This document shows positions 20,946 to 31,647 of a stretch of DNA of 41,578 bases, one piece after another. The DNA lies in contig BCLD01000026.1 of assembly GCA_001600875.1 (NCBI GenBank), positions 187,354-228,931 of the forward strand, written 5' to 3'. Positions within the stretch are counted from its first letter, which is position 1, and every line of letters begins with the position of its first letter. The position numbers and the translations under genes were made by a program. The notes beneath the pieces were generated by a model. It ran no database searches, had not been told where the DNA came from, and saw only the letters and a program-made list of their open reading frames with translations. The DNA comes from Solicoccozyma terricola. Taxonomy: Eukaryota; Basidiomycota; Tremellomycetes; Filobasidiales; Piskurozymaceae.

Positions 20946-22818
20946 AACCGAATCCTCGACCAAGCAGGAGCAAAAGTTTAACCGAGAATACCGGAAAGCC
21001 TACGCCTTTCTCGCTCAGCCCCTGCCCAGATCAATGCGGGAGGTGAAAATTTGTCGGACCGGATGCTAGCCTATGCCATGGCCATAACTCTTCCCCACAG
21101 CTTCAACACGATGAAGTAAGCTCTCTGGCTACAAGAGCCACTCACCTCGACCGCAGTATCTGCCGCCATCCAAGCTGAGTGGACCCGTCGCCAATCTGAT
21201 GCAGCAACGGGTTTGGCCCTGGCTGCGCGACTCAAAACCAGCAGCAGCGGCGGATCATCCGAATGGAGCGATGCCGGATTATGAATTCTTTGGTGCCTGT
21301 GAAAGGTGTCAGAGAACGGGGATCTCGAAGACCTGTTCGTTTGTCAAGTCGGATGGTGAGGGTCCGAGTGGCGAGACGGGGTATGGAGTGAAGAGGAAAG
21401 TGGATGAGAAGATGGATTATTTGACCAGGCCGGGAAGCAAGGCGAGGAAGAAGGCGAATACATATTCATCGCAGCAGGTGAGTCGACGAGATCCTCACTC
21501 GATATCAGCCGCACCAAGCTGAGCATCGCCTCCCACACAGCGCTCATCCCTCCCGGTCGATTTGACCGCCACTCCAGCCATGGATCCACCCAGCTCCAGC
21601 CGAATCATCCTGGATCCATCGCGTGACGATATCTCCAGAGTCAATCCTCTTTCACTATCCAGGTCTACGCCGGGTACAGCACCGCATCATCTCGTCGATA
21701 TGGGAATTGGCGCATCTGGTTCTGCGCCGATTATCCTGGGTTCGCCGAAGGATCCGAACGTCGCTGGTATGGCCACCGGTACTCCCGCATCGAAGGCCGT
21801 CGAGTCCAACCGTCCCAGCAGCCACCCCAACTCCAGCTGCGAACGGCAAAGCACCTATGAAGAGAGGTCCGCCCGGTCGACCTGCAGCTCTCCAACTCAA
21901 CGGAGAAAAAAAGGCCCCCGCAGCTCAAACTCCATCATCGAGTGGCTTGTCGTTGACCACTGTGTCAGCCTTGCCTTCGAGTGCTGAGATGGGCAAGTCG
22001 GAGGTATCGGAGGAAGTGGCGCAAAAGGCTGTCACTCCGGCTTCCGTGACTCGTGTTGTGGCATCTGCACCGACTGCTCCATCGGCTTCAGCTTCCACCG
22101 TGACTCCTGCTTCCACTACGCCGGCTGCGATCACTGCTCCGGCATTGAGGAAGGTTCCAGCTTCCATCACTATGCTGGTTAAGGTGGCTCCAGTTGCTCG
22201 AACACCAAGGCGTGAGTTCTCAGCCGGTTCATTACGTCCGCAATCTCCACCTGACCACCTTCTCGCTCAGTGAACCCAGAGGCCGCCGCAGCCCCGACCG
22301 CCATTCAGACCAAAGGTATCACCCCAGCAGTCCGACAAGGAGGTGTGGCCCTATCACCCGCCTCAAACATTCAAGTATCTGCCATCGCGAGTACATCCCC
22401 TTCGATCCGTCCGCCTGCGCCAAACCTCGCTACTGCAACAACTACGGCAAAAACACCAACGCCCCTGCCCGCTGCGCTCGTTACCTCCGTCAAATCTCTT
22501 CTGGGCACACTCATCGAAGCCTACCAAGCCATCTGCTTCAGCAGCAATCTCGAAGCCACCCATCGTGAAACCGTCATGGCGTTAGTCACCTCCTGGCGCC
22601 ACCGAAACGAACGAGAAGCTCTCATCCGACAATTGGATTACGGACCGAAGATGGCCAGGCTCGTCAAAGAAGTCGTTGGTCAGATAAGGCGTACCGTGGG
22701 CGAAAATCCCCATTTTGTCATCGAGTTCTTGTCCAAGAAGGCCCAAGAAGATACCGATAAGGTGCAAAGGCTGTTGGGATTGAGCGAGGTGGTCGTGGTC
22801 GACTATTTGAAAGCATGA
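20945..22818 (+). CDS. Uncharacterised Cys/Ala/Pro-rich protein, possibly DNA-binding; N-terminus disrupted
   Basis: Exons: about 20945-21042 (FNREYRKAYAFLAQPLPRSM RE), 21101-21115, 21157-21477, 21541-21766, 21819-22211, 22271-22818; all GT-AG and in phase. From ATG 21034 this gives 503 residues, but coding sense extends upstream to the copia fragment, so the true start is probably lost. Visible parts: YLPPSKLSGPVANLMQQRVW, a short Cys cluster CERCQRTGISKTC (C-x2-C-x8-C), a Lys/Arg tract (KARKK), a PMKRGPPGRP patch like a weak AT-hook, a long Ala/Thr/Pro linker, and a conserved helical C-terminus (LLGTLIEAYQAICFSSNLEA through VVVDYLKA). The cysteines suggest nucleic-acid binding but are too few for a standard zinc cluster. 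A partial pseudogene copy lies at 745-1555. Confidence 0.7.
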
Positions 22819-25800
22819 GAAAAGGAGAGCGTGGTGAAGAGATTATGTGTGTGGCGCTTCTGGAGAAGCCGTTGTATTTCCATCTTTAGATGACTTTTCC
22901 GCTTCTTCGGCTGTGTTTTATTAGAGTTGTTTAAGCATCATTGATACAGGCCAAGGCCACTTTTACAAATCAGGTGACAGCCTCACACTTCTCCCCCATA
23001 TTAATAAGCCTTCCTCTGTCCGATATTTGGATGCTGTGAAGGGTGGAATTAATGACTGGTGAGCGTTGCTTTCTCACTTAGTCCTGTGCGAGGTGGAGAG
23101 CAATGATCGGTGGGCTAATGATGATATTTTTGGAATAACAGGTTATCATCACCATTGTTGATAACACCTGGGTTATCCCTCACTCCCATCATACCATCCC
23201 ATCTACGGCAGCTTATGATGGAGATGATGAGGACGATGCTGACTTACGTGGGGGTGCTGGGATGAGAAGAATTGTTATTTTTGAGAGAAAGGAAGGGTAT
23301 GGAGGCCGGTGAGGTGGTTAGGAGGGTCAAAGATCATCTTGGTCTTGAATATGGTACGCTTTGGAAATTTCGTGATTCCTCGAGCGGAGTTTGGAGATGG
23401 GAGATGAGTGTTCCGGATCAACCCCACCCCGACAGACCCAGAGAACAAGCACGACACTCCACCACGAGCTTTTCATGACCCTGTACATGACCATCACGTT
23501 GCAAAGCGGTGACCTCTTAGAGCAAGTCCGCAGAAACGTGTGAAAGGACAGGCTGTCTTTTCGTAGGTCTCTCTCTCTTTGGGTTCAAAAGAAAACACTT
23601 TCGAAGCGGAAATCGCGGCGCTCGATGCACAGTTCAGGAATTGAAATGTGTATACAAGTGAGAGTCGACACTCTTCTCTATAATATCGGTACTGAGGGAA
23701 GTGGACGGATGATAAGCTAGCTATGCGAACATTTCTCTCGCCGACTCTCGAAAGAGACAGCGTCCACTATGAAAAATCACCTTCACCTCAGACTGGCCAA
23801 CGAGGGAACGGGAAAAAACGTGGTTGAGGGATTATAGTTTGATTTAACTTCTACTACAGGCCTGGAAACTGGGAGCTTATAGCGAAGTGGGTTGGGGTAA
23901 CGCCTCGCGAGTATCATGAACAGTATTTCGACCTCTATTGGAGCATGGCAGAAAGAATTCTGGCACTCGGGCACGTTCAACTCGAAGCTTCCACAACCTC
24001 ATCAGTCCTTGAGGTTAATATTTATCCATCTGCCCTCCATAGCGGTAGAGCAAAGGAGAAGAAGCTCACTTCAGGAACGAGAATTCAAGGGCGGCACCTG
24101 CCGCGCGCTCCTTTTCCACATTGAAGTGTAGACCTGAAACTCCCGAACAGTCCCCACTCCTCACCTGTTATTGGCTTGGTCATCCAGTCATTGAATTCTC
24201 GTCGACAACATGGTGTTCCGTGATGCTCGTCTAGGTCCAAGTTTAAGGTGCGTCAGTATATGTGGAAATCGAGTGACTACGGGTGGGACGAAGAGCGTTG
24301 ACGCGCTGAATATGACGGCCCTACTTATGATCAGCTCGACGAGATAGGTTTACTAATCATCCAACATCCACATCATGTACCCAACTACCATCCCGTCTAA
24401 ATATCAAACGTCGTTATCACGAAAAGAGCTTTGGCGGGCCTTGGAAGCCCATACAGCAGGTGAGAGGGTGCTGCCGGGCGGGGTGAAGCAATGCCTAAGA
24501 CGCTCGTCGGTCGCTAACTCGAACCTCATTCATCATTACGATTCAGCTTTTTCTAGCTTTGAATTACTCCAAACACGCAGCCAGCCGGTCGTACCCGAAC
24601 CATACCGTACCACACGTTCGAGTGCGTCTTGCGGTTGTGGTGCTGTGTTGCAGTCCTCCGTCCTCATGATGATTTCTGATGGTGGTCTGTCTGTTTTCAG
24701 TTGACGACTCGGTAGATCATCGTCACCGTAATATCCCTCAGCATCCCTTCCTCGGGTTATGAAGACATCTGTCCACTCTTCCGCTCCCTCTCCGTCCCTC
24801 ATCACACTACACTCTGAACTCTAACTTCACAATCTACACTCTGCACTGCACTCTACACTCTACACTTTTAAACTCTACACTCTATCCTCATCGCCTAGCT
24901 CAACCGATCCTCCCTCCCTCAATCTCGACCTATCCGCAACAAGAAAAACAGAATATCAAGAATCATCAAGCCCAACATCCATTGCAACCATATCAACTCT
25001 TCCCACCTCCCGCCCCCGAGGTATCTCTGCCAACCCCCTCTATTTCTTCAAAACCAGCACCCTTTACCATTCATACCAATGTCGTCACTAGCCCGACACT
25101 TTTCCGCCGCTGTCGCCATCCGAAGATGGACCGTGGCCCAAGGCTTTCTTCTACCCTTCCGAGGCCTACATTGCCATTCACCAACACGTCTGACCCACCT
25201 TCGTAGCGGCGTCGCCACAACCAAACATCTGCCGGCTCTCTTCTCGTAGCAAGAAACCTTTTGCCGTTTCCTCGTTGGCTCGTGGGCATCAGGTGAGCTC
25301 GAATACAGTTTATGGTCATCTCTTCAAGCAAAGCTGATGATTCGGCATGCGTCACCAGTTCGAACACCCTGTATCACTCTATTCTCCAACGCCAACGACG
25401 GGCGTATGTACCGGTGACAAAGAGCAAGCGTGTCTGCCAGTGAGTTTTCGGCTTTTTCTCCCAACATCATCCAGAATCAACATCGGGCCATGGTGGAGAG
25501 GCTTTCGTGATCTGGGACAAGACAGCAAATCGATATATGATCTAATCCTCTGTATGCCCTGGAACAGGAGACGCCGCTTCATGCTCGGAACTATCGCATA
25601 CGGGGAATACCAAACCAACAGCTCCATGAGTGTCAATTTGTCGTTTTCTTACTGCATCCACAACAACTACATGTTGTACGTGTGACCTTCAAGTCGACTT
25701 GTCCAGAGGCTTAACTCCTAGCTCGCAGGAGCTCGCCCTTAAGGAGGGTGAGAACTTTATGTGGGCCATACGACAACGCTGAAATGTTAACGAAGGGGAC

Positions 25801-26207
25801 AATCCAGCGACACTGTGGACCATGACGCGCCACGTCCACGATCCTCGAGTTAGGGCCCTTCATCATTCATGTCATTCTCGCTCGAACTATCTGCTCTCTC
25901 TAGTCAATTGCTGTTAGGGTGTCATTCTGGCTAGCTCCCCGGACTTGTTGTAAGAAAGGTCAGTCAAACGTAACAAACTCACTTGTCATCGCACTTAGGG
26001 CTTGTACACGGCAGTCCCTAAATCGGGTGGCATATGGCATGGATTGACAGCCGGGGTTTGCTCAAGCGTTTCTCCGTCTCTTTCCAATTGAGCTCGCATA
26101 AGGTTTTAACCCACATCGCTAATCCTCGACACACAGAGTCAAGGGGAGAGACTCCTCAACCCGTGAGAAATGACATGCATGAGATACTAACAAGATGAGA
26201 GGATGAT
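22819..26207. other. Long stretch with no recognisable gene
   Basis: I see nothing I can name. A degenerate CTCTACA-type repeat lies at about 24808-24886. A 56-codon plus frame at 25079-25249 (MSSLARHFSAAVAIRRWTVA...) looks like a mitochondrial presequence followed by a stop and could be a first exon or chance. A palindrome-containing dispersed repeat lies at 23543-23561. The 19-mer CTAGCTCGCAGGAGCTCG near 25720 recurs with one change near 39875. Confidence 0.4.
23543..23561 (+). repeat. Palindromic dispersed repeat, copy 1
   Basis: AAAGGACAGGCTGTCTTTT, an imperfect palindrome, shared with 29159-29178, 37683-37705 and, inverted and diverged, 29529-29549. Confidence 0.6.
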
Positions 26208-27224
26208 CTACTCGAAAGTTATCCTGTTGACGAGTGTGCCGATGCCCCCGCTGTGCCACACCGTGAAGACGTCTCCGTCTCTCAGAAGCCTCCTAGGGTT
26301 TGTGAACCAACCGATACCGGAAGGCGTCCCCATCAGAACGACAGAGCCAGCTCGGATTGTTGTGCCTGAAGACAGGAACGCAAGTATCTTGTTGAAGGTG
26401 AATATCATATCACTGTGCATAGATGAGAAAGAGAGTTCGACAGTGAGACCCATGAGCATGTGGACGAGTGTGAAGAGTAGGCCCAGCTCACCTTGTATTT
26501 GCACTCTGTTTCACATCGCCGTTTAGACTTGCCTTGAAGTCAATCTTTTGCGGATTCCCGATGGCGTCTTTGCTCACGATGACGGGCCCGATGGGACAGA
26601 ATTTGTCAAAGCTCTTGGCGAAATTCCACTGAGCTTGTCGACCTTGATGGAACCGGGCTGTGATATCATTCGCGCCGGTGAAACTGTGCAGGTCAAGGAA
26701 ACCCCAAAGTGATCAGTGAAAGTGCGTTTCGAGTCCCAATTCCGTCCCATCGGCTCACCCAAGGATATACTCGTCGGCATCTTCCTCCTTGATATCCTTT
26801 GCATCTTTACTGACAATGAAAGCCATCTCGGTCTCGTAGTCGAGCTGCTCGGGCCCAGTTGCCTCGTCTCCTGCGTCCTCGGTGACGACCTTAGGAATGG
26901 GGATGTCTCCAGGGCCTCCCAGGGCCGTGTCAGGTTTCATGAAGAGCACAGGGACCGGGGGCATTTTCATGCCAGCCTCGGCGACGTGTTCTCGATAGTT
27001 GACACCCAGACATCGTATGGAGCCACCTACGGCCTCCATTGGCAAAGGCGACAGAAGCTGGATTCCGAGGAGCCTTGGATTTCATAGACTTTGACGTCCT
27101 TTCCATCGTAGACGGCTAGGCCCACGTCGACTTCTGCGTTGACAGGTTGGCCATAATGGACTTTCCCATCTTCTTTCGCGATGAAACGCCCCAGCCTGGA
27201 CCAGTTTCTGGTGGAGGAAGGCAT
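26208..27224 (-). CDS. Fumarylacetoacetate hydrolase (FAH) family enzyme
   Basis: Would hydrolyse a C-C bond in an acylpyruvate-like product of aromatic ring or sugar-acid catabolism. Exons on the minus strand: 27224-26759, 26683-26492, 26412-26208, joined by GT-AG introns. Motifs: MPSSTRNWSRLGRFIAKEDG, IRCLGVNYREHVAEAGMKMP, VPVLFMKPDTAL, the metal-binding acidic pair region LDYETEMAFIV, the signature FTGANDITARFHQ, QWNFAKSFDKFCPIGP and GTTIRAGSVVLMGTPSGIGW. Total about 287 residues, normal for the family. Within exon 1 the frame must shift by one base between VKVYEIQ and IQLLSPLP (about 27085-27060): either an unrecognised intron of about 56 nt or a mutation with loss of a few residues. It diverges from the VOC gene at 27630; the 405-bp gap holds two GTGTTGGACTGGGTGTG repeats (27348-27385). 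Confidence 0.85.
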
Positions 27225-27629
27225 GGTTCGGAGAAGTTGGTTGAGTAAGATAGAGCCCCAGTTCCCCTTGCTTGTTTGTTTCTTATATCGTCCATCATGT
27301 CGGCGACAGTGTGAGACTACAGTGTAGACTGTAGTGTGGGACTCTAGTGTTGGACTGGGTGTGTAGTGTTGGACTGGGTGTGGGCCTGGGACTGGGGTGT
27401 GGGACGCGGCGTGGGGCACAAGCGTGGCGAATAGGCGTTCCCGAAGGGGGGCGTCTCAACAACCGGTACAACCGCAGGGTAACTAATGCTGGACAACGCC
27501 TTCTGATAGATCGGTGACTGCGTGGGCAGTAACCAGCCCGCAAAGTATAAAGCAAGGAACTGACTTTCGCGGATGGCGCGGCATTATGTAAAGAACGACT
27601 ATTCCTAAGCCTGAATTGACACGACCAAC
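27225..27629. promoter_or_regulatory. Shared divergent promoter region with G/T-rich tandem units
   Basis: Between the two divergent starts. Contains two adjacent copies of AGTGTTGGACTGGGTGTG at about 27347-27385 and further GTGTGGGAC/CTGGGACTGGGG variants to 27417. Placement suggests joint control of the pair; no known operator is recognised. Confidence 0.4.
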
Positions 27630-28119
27630 ATGACTGACTCTCGTGTGATCCTCAAGCGCATCGCTTATGTTCACTACTCACATGCAGACATTGACAAAAC
27701 CTGTCATTTCCTGCGAGACTTCGGATTGACTCAGGTCGCTCAAGTGGGGGATAAGTACTACTGGAAGGGCTACGGAGACTTGCCTTTCATCTACGTAGTG
27801 GAGAAAGCGGCTGATGGCAAAGGTCTCTTCAAAGGAGCTGCCTTCGAGGCGGAAAGCAAAGAAGACCTGGAAAAGGCTGCCAACCTCGAGGTAAGTCCCA
27901 GGAAGGTGTGGATCGGCAACTTCGCTAATACAGCAACGCTTTGCAGGGAGCATCGCCTATCAAGCAACTGGACAACCCTGGAGGAGGTCTCGGCGTGACG
28001 ATCCCGGATCCGTATGGTATCCCGTTCCACGTCATCTGGGGTCAAGAACTGGTTGAACCTTGCGAGCCCAAGGACGCCACCAAACCAGCCAATCCCCACA
28101 TCCACATCCTGTTCAAAAG
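27630..28119 (+). pseudogene. VOC-superfamily (extradiol dioxygenase-like) protein, C-terminal domain missing
   Basis: Exons 27630-27890 and 27947-28119 (GTAAGT...TTGCAG) encode MTDSRVILKRIAYVHYSHAD, DKTCHFLRDFGLTQVAQVGD, then GASPIKQLDNPGGGLGVTIP and DPYGIPFHVIWGQELVEP, ending NPHIHILFK. This is the N-terminal glyoxalase/bleomycin-fold half of fungal proteins annotated as 2,3-dihydroxybiphenyl-dioxygenase-like; such proteins normally continue with a second domain carrying the metal His/Glu ligands, starting about HKLGHFG. I see no such exon after 28119; the possible next acceptor (28227) leads to a quick stop. So the gene appears truncated, unless the rest was moved. Divergent with the FAH-family gene, a pairing that suggests an aromatic ring-cleavage route. 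Confidence 0.7.
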
Positions 28120-29035
28120 GTCTGGTCTCCTTCCCGTTGACTCATCTCGGATTCTTACCCTCTTTCACCGGCTGCATTCTTCGTTATCGGCGGCATGATA
28201 CTGAACCTGCCGTATCCTTCGTGCAGGAGGTACGAGGGTCCTCGATGGGCACGGTAAACCTCGATTCGTTTAGCTCGAGGCATGCGGCCAATAAATAGCT
28301 TCGGTGATTTCCGGAATGATGACTTGATGGTGCTCTTCCTCGGGTACTGTATCGGAAAACTATACAAGGCGACGAGGAGCAGATTACTAACACTTTCCAG
28401 CGGAGATGTCAGAACATTGACGTACCTCATCCAGTACACCGCATCGATTTTCTCATCAAGAGTCAATACCTCTCCATTCGTCACTACAGTGCTCCGGCAA
28501 TCTTGACATCTCGTTCCTACTATTTTGCCATGAAATATCATTCTCAATCTTCATTTTCCGTACTGCTGCCGATCGTGTTGCGGCTTTCGAATGCTGGAGC
28601 GTGCCAGAGGGGTTTCCTTCGTTTGTGAAACAACAGTTCAGCTCCTGAACGGCATCTCAATATCAAGCTCACGGTCGGCCTTTGCCTTGGAACATGACGT
28701 ACTGCCACCACTCTTGTTTCGAATGAGTCCTCCGACGCTGATCATAGTGAATTTGGGGACAGTGGAGGAGATGAGGATGGGTGAAAGAGAAATGGTAAGT
28801 CACCAAAGCGCTCCGCCAGACTGACTCTTGAAACAACTTTCCCGTTATATATCCGATTGAAGCGAAGCTGTTCAACGCCCCATTCCAGGGCAGACTGAAA
28901 AACATCATATTTACACAAGGAATCGATGAATGTCATAATCACGATCCAGAGCATTGAGATGAGGCGCCGCGCGAAGGCTGGCATTGTCTCGGACCTTCTT
29001 GCGCCTCGGTTGTTTCGAACAATGGGCTGGAATGC
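28120..29035. other. No confident gene
   Basis: A minus-strand frame (about 28547-28440, reading VVTNGEVLTLDEKIDAVYWM followed by a GTACGT donor-like site) looks protein-like but has no recognised family. The rest is uninformative; a TTATATATCC TATA-like motif lies near 28844. Confidence 0.35.
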
Positions 29036-29115
29036 GGGTGGAGGTTTGGTGAGCAGGTCAGCGAGGTTGTCGACTGATGGAACGTGAGCTAGGTCGAGTA
29101 CGCCTGCAGTCACTT
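29036..29115 (-). mobile_element. Small copia RNase H remnant
   Basis: The minus strand reads VTAGVLDLAHVPSVDNLADLLTKP, nearly the same as the family-A element's VDLAHVPSVDNLADLLTKPL at about 3640-3550. Only about 80 bp survive. Confidence 0.8.
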
Positions 29116-29748
29116 GCAGCTTTCTGTGGCACCCAGCCGCCAATCTAGAATCGTGCCGAAAGACAGGCTGTCTTTTCGTGCGTGTGATTGCCTCGCGACT
29201 GTGCATCAATGGCCACTTGTGGTTATTGTGGTGGCAAAACTGGGAATGATATTCGGTGAAGTCTTCTAATACATCTCTAGCTTGATAACCTGGGTATTAT
29301 GTAGACCCAGACGAGTTTCTCCTCTGCCACATTTGAATCCTACTGATACCGACGCATCCTAGACTGATCATGATTTGCTGACAGGCTTTTACGGACCGTA
29401 GTGGAAATCGAACGGTCTTTAGGGTCCCAGACGGCGTGACAACCGAGGTGGAGGACCGGCTTCAGCGCTGGCCTGATATCGGGCCTCGGCTGCCGAGGGC
29501 GACACCAGCAAGGCAATGGTGTTGGTGCGCGAAAAGACGGTCTGTCATAGGGCAAATTCGGTATCACAGCGAGCCGAGTTTCCGAATGTGTTTATCGAAC
29601 GGTTAGCAACATCCCATAAAACACCCGACGAGTCGATGTCCCGGTAGCTGTAGCTGTTCTGTCCGCCAGTGATTGCATCACCATCAGGTCATCGCAATCC
29701 AGTCCGTATCTCACATCGGGTTCCAACCTACCAGTATCACACCCTGCC
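29116..29748. other. No gene seen; palindromic repeat pair
   Basis: Holds palindromic repeat copies at 29159-29178 and, inverted, 29529-29549, about 370 bp apart. Two minus frames overlap at 29592-29700 without a recognisable family. Confidence 0.4.
29159..29178 (+). repeat. Palindromic dispersed repeat, copy 2
   Basis: AAAGACAGGCTGTCTTTTCG, the most perfect copy. An inverted diverged copy lies at 29529-29549 with extended similarity to the copy at 37683. Confidence 0.65.
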
Positions 29749-30010
29749 CATTCCACTCCCATCGATCGGGAATCACTGGTAACGCGATACAACCCAACTA
29801 GATCTCTTACATCACCTTCCACACCTCTTCAGGTTGGGAATGGCGGGTTTGCATTCGGTGCAGATGTCATCGGACTTCAGACATTCGTTCGATATGCCAT
29901 CATGAGCGATTGGGGTTGGAAAAGTGATCCTTTGGCCAGATGGCAAGAAGGCGGAGGATTTCAAGGGGTTGGAACTGCCGACGAATGGTAGACCGGTCAG
30001 TAAGTGCTGG
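29749..30010 (+). pseudogene. N-terminal fragment of a six-hairpin-type glycosidase-like protein
   Basis: The plus strand reads STPIDRESLVTRYNPTRSL, then LQVGNGGFAFGADVIGLQTF, AIMSDWGWKSDPL, and after a one-base frame change PDGKKAEDFKGLELPTNGRP. This is the start of fungal proteins annotated as six-hairpin glycosidases (motif QVGNG.FAFGAD.TGLQTF). The 5' end lacks a clear ATG; the 3' end is cut by copia sequence near 30015. Only about 90 of several hundred residues remain. Would have acted on polysaccharide or oligosaccharide; now a relic. Confidence 0.65.
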
Positions 30011-30018
30011 GCTTCGCT

Positions 30019-30809
30019 GAGTACTCGACCGCTTTGACATGGCAGACTGCAAGCCAGTGAAAACTCCACTCCCGACTAACTTCAAGTCGATACCTGCAAC
30101 GGATGAAGAATTTGATGCTGCTCGTCATGAGGAATACCCTTCTCTGGTGGGATCAATCATGTATGCAGCAACCATCACTCGACCTGACATCGCACATGCT
30201 GCTGGTATCCTGGCTCGCACAGCAAGCAAATGGAATAAGACACATGTCCATGCAGCAAGACATCTCCTTCGATACCTGCGTGGTACCTCCGACCTCTGCT
30301 TGACATTTGATGGGACATCAGGCAAGCGAATTGCGCTTGGGTATACAGATGCATCCTGGGGAGGATGTTTGGACACTCGGCGATCAACTACTGGCTTTCT
30401 CTTCAAGACATTTGGAGGACCAGTAGCTTGGAAATCACGACGTCAATCCACTACTGCTCTCTCCACCATGGAGGCGGACTACATGGCCTCGGCAGATGCA
30501 ACAACGCAAGCTATCTGGCTCCAACTTCTCCTCGAGGACCTCGGACAAGGGATATCAGGACCACTACCTATCCTAAATGACAGCAATGCGGCAATCCTAC
30601 TCTCCAAGAACCCCGTCAATCATGATCGATCCAAGCACATAGACATTCGCCATCATTTCCTCAGGGACAAGGTACTCGATAACACTGTGGAATTATTGCA
30701 CGTCCCTACAGAGGACAACCTTGCAGATATCCTCACCAAACCTCTAGGCTCTGACGTCTTCACAGGTCTTCGTACAAGGATGGGGATTGAGACGGCACCG
30801 ACAAGGTAG
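30019..30809 (+). mobile_element. Ty1/copia RT tail and RNase H (family C)
   Basis: An uninterrupted frame starts VLDRFDMADCKPVKTPLP and continues SLVGSIMYAATITRPDIAHA, AARHLLRYLRGTSDLCLTFD, LGYTDASWGGCLDTRRS, FLFKTFGGPVAWKSRRQST, ALSTMEADYMASADATTQAI, SKHIDIRHHFLRD and PTEDNLADILTKPL, ending at 30809. The RNase H acidic residues (D in YTDAS, E in MEADY, D in NDSNAA) are visible. The rest of the element to the 5' side is missing. It cuts off the glycosidase fragment just upstream. A polypurine tract and LTR follow. Confidence 0.94.
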
Positions 30810-30908
30810 TGGGGCAGTCTGGATGATGTTGTCTTACGTGGCTTTGCACCACCTGGGCCTGGATGCCAAAACCAGCTCTCCTGCCTCCCACGCTCGAGCG
30901 AGGGGGTG

Positions 30909-31016
30909 TGTTGAATATCGGCACTCTTCACGTGTCTAGGTTATCATGGCTGCGTCGCCGTCCATCTCAACTGCTCTAGTCGCCTCACCACCAAATGGGT
31001 TCTCTACTCTTCAACA
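30909..31016 (+). mobile_element. 3' LTR, copia family C
   Basis: Begins TGTTGAATATCGGC right after GAGCGAGGGGG and ends ACTCTTCAACA, an inverted match to its start. The end is duplicated: 31006-31046 recurs exactly at 31068-31108, so the LTR end could also be at 31078. Confidence 0.7.
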
Positions 31017-31108
31017 TCACTATAGTTGCTGAGGCAGAGATCCCAGGTAGGCTCTCTTGTAACTACAACTCTTCAACATCACTATAGTTGCTGAGGCAGA
31101 GATCCCAG
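31006..31108. repeat. 41-bp exact direct repeat across the LTR end
   Basis: ACTCTTCAACATCACTATAG... at 31006-31046 and 31068-31108, 62 bp apart. It covers the LTR terminus and 30 bp of flank, suggesting a local tandem duplication after insertion. Confidence 0.9.
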
Positions 31109-31647
31109 TCCATTCCTCTTAACATTCATCACCGGGCGCTGTGGCGTTGTTCGTTGGGGGTGCTCAGCCTTCTTCCTTCCCGTGATAAGCATGTGAAGGT
31201 ACTTTCGGCAGAAACCTTTGGCGTTGGGAGCAATGGCGTTATAACGATCACAGGCCTGGTTAGTAGATCAGGGGAAGATACATACCGGGTGTGTGTGTGT
31301 GCGGCACGTTCCCTCCGCTCACTGGCCCAGTGGCGTTAATCCGTCCTGGTTACGCGTGGCCATAAGGCGCCGTTGACCGAAACTCGGAGGCCGAGGTTGC
31401 CGAGGTGACCGAGGTGACCAACTTTTATTGTGTTCGTTCGGGATTGCTAGTCCGGATGGATGATCACCAATCAATTGCCGAGCAGGACTCGTGAAAACCG
31501 GGCGTATAGATATATGGATTGAGCAAGTTCTTTGGGGAGAGCCGCAGCAATCCATCCACTTATACCTCTATCGGCTCCTCACTACGACAACCGTCCGACC
31601 CGCCCCAACCCCCTTCCCCCAACGCTCCTCAAAGCAAAGCAGTAAAA

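Noticed and set aside
21767..21818. Apparent frameshift in the DNA-binding-like gene near 21798
   Set aside because: A 52-nt GT-AG intron at 21767-21818 removes it and keeps frame, so no mutation is needed.
24808..24886. CRISPR-like array from repeated CTCTACA units
   Set aside because: Degenerate 7-bp repeats without spacers in a eukaryotic genome; simple low-complexity sequence.
25079..25249. 56-residue frame resembling a mitochondrial presequence
   Set aside because: Arg/Ser-rich start is suggestive, but no following exon, conservation or clear splice pattern was found; kept only as a note.
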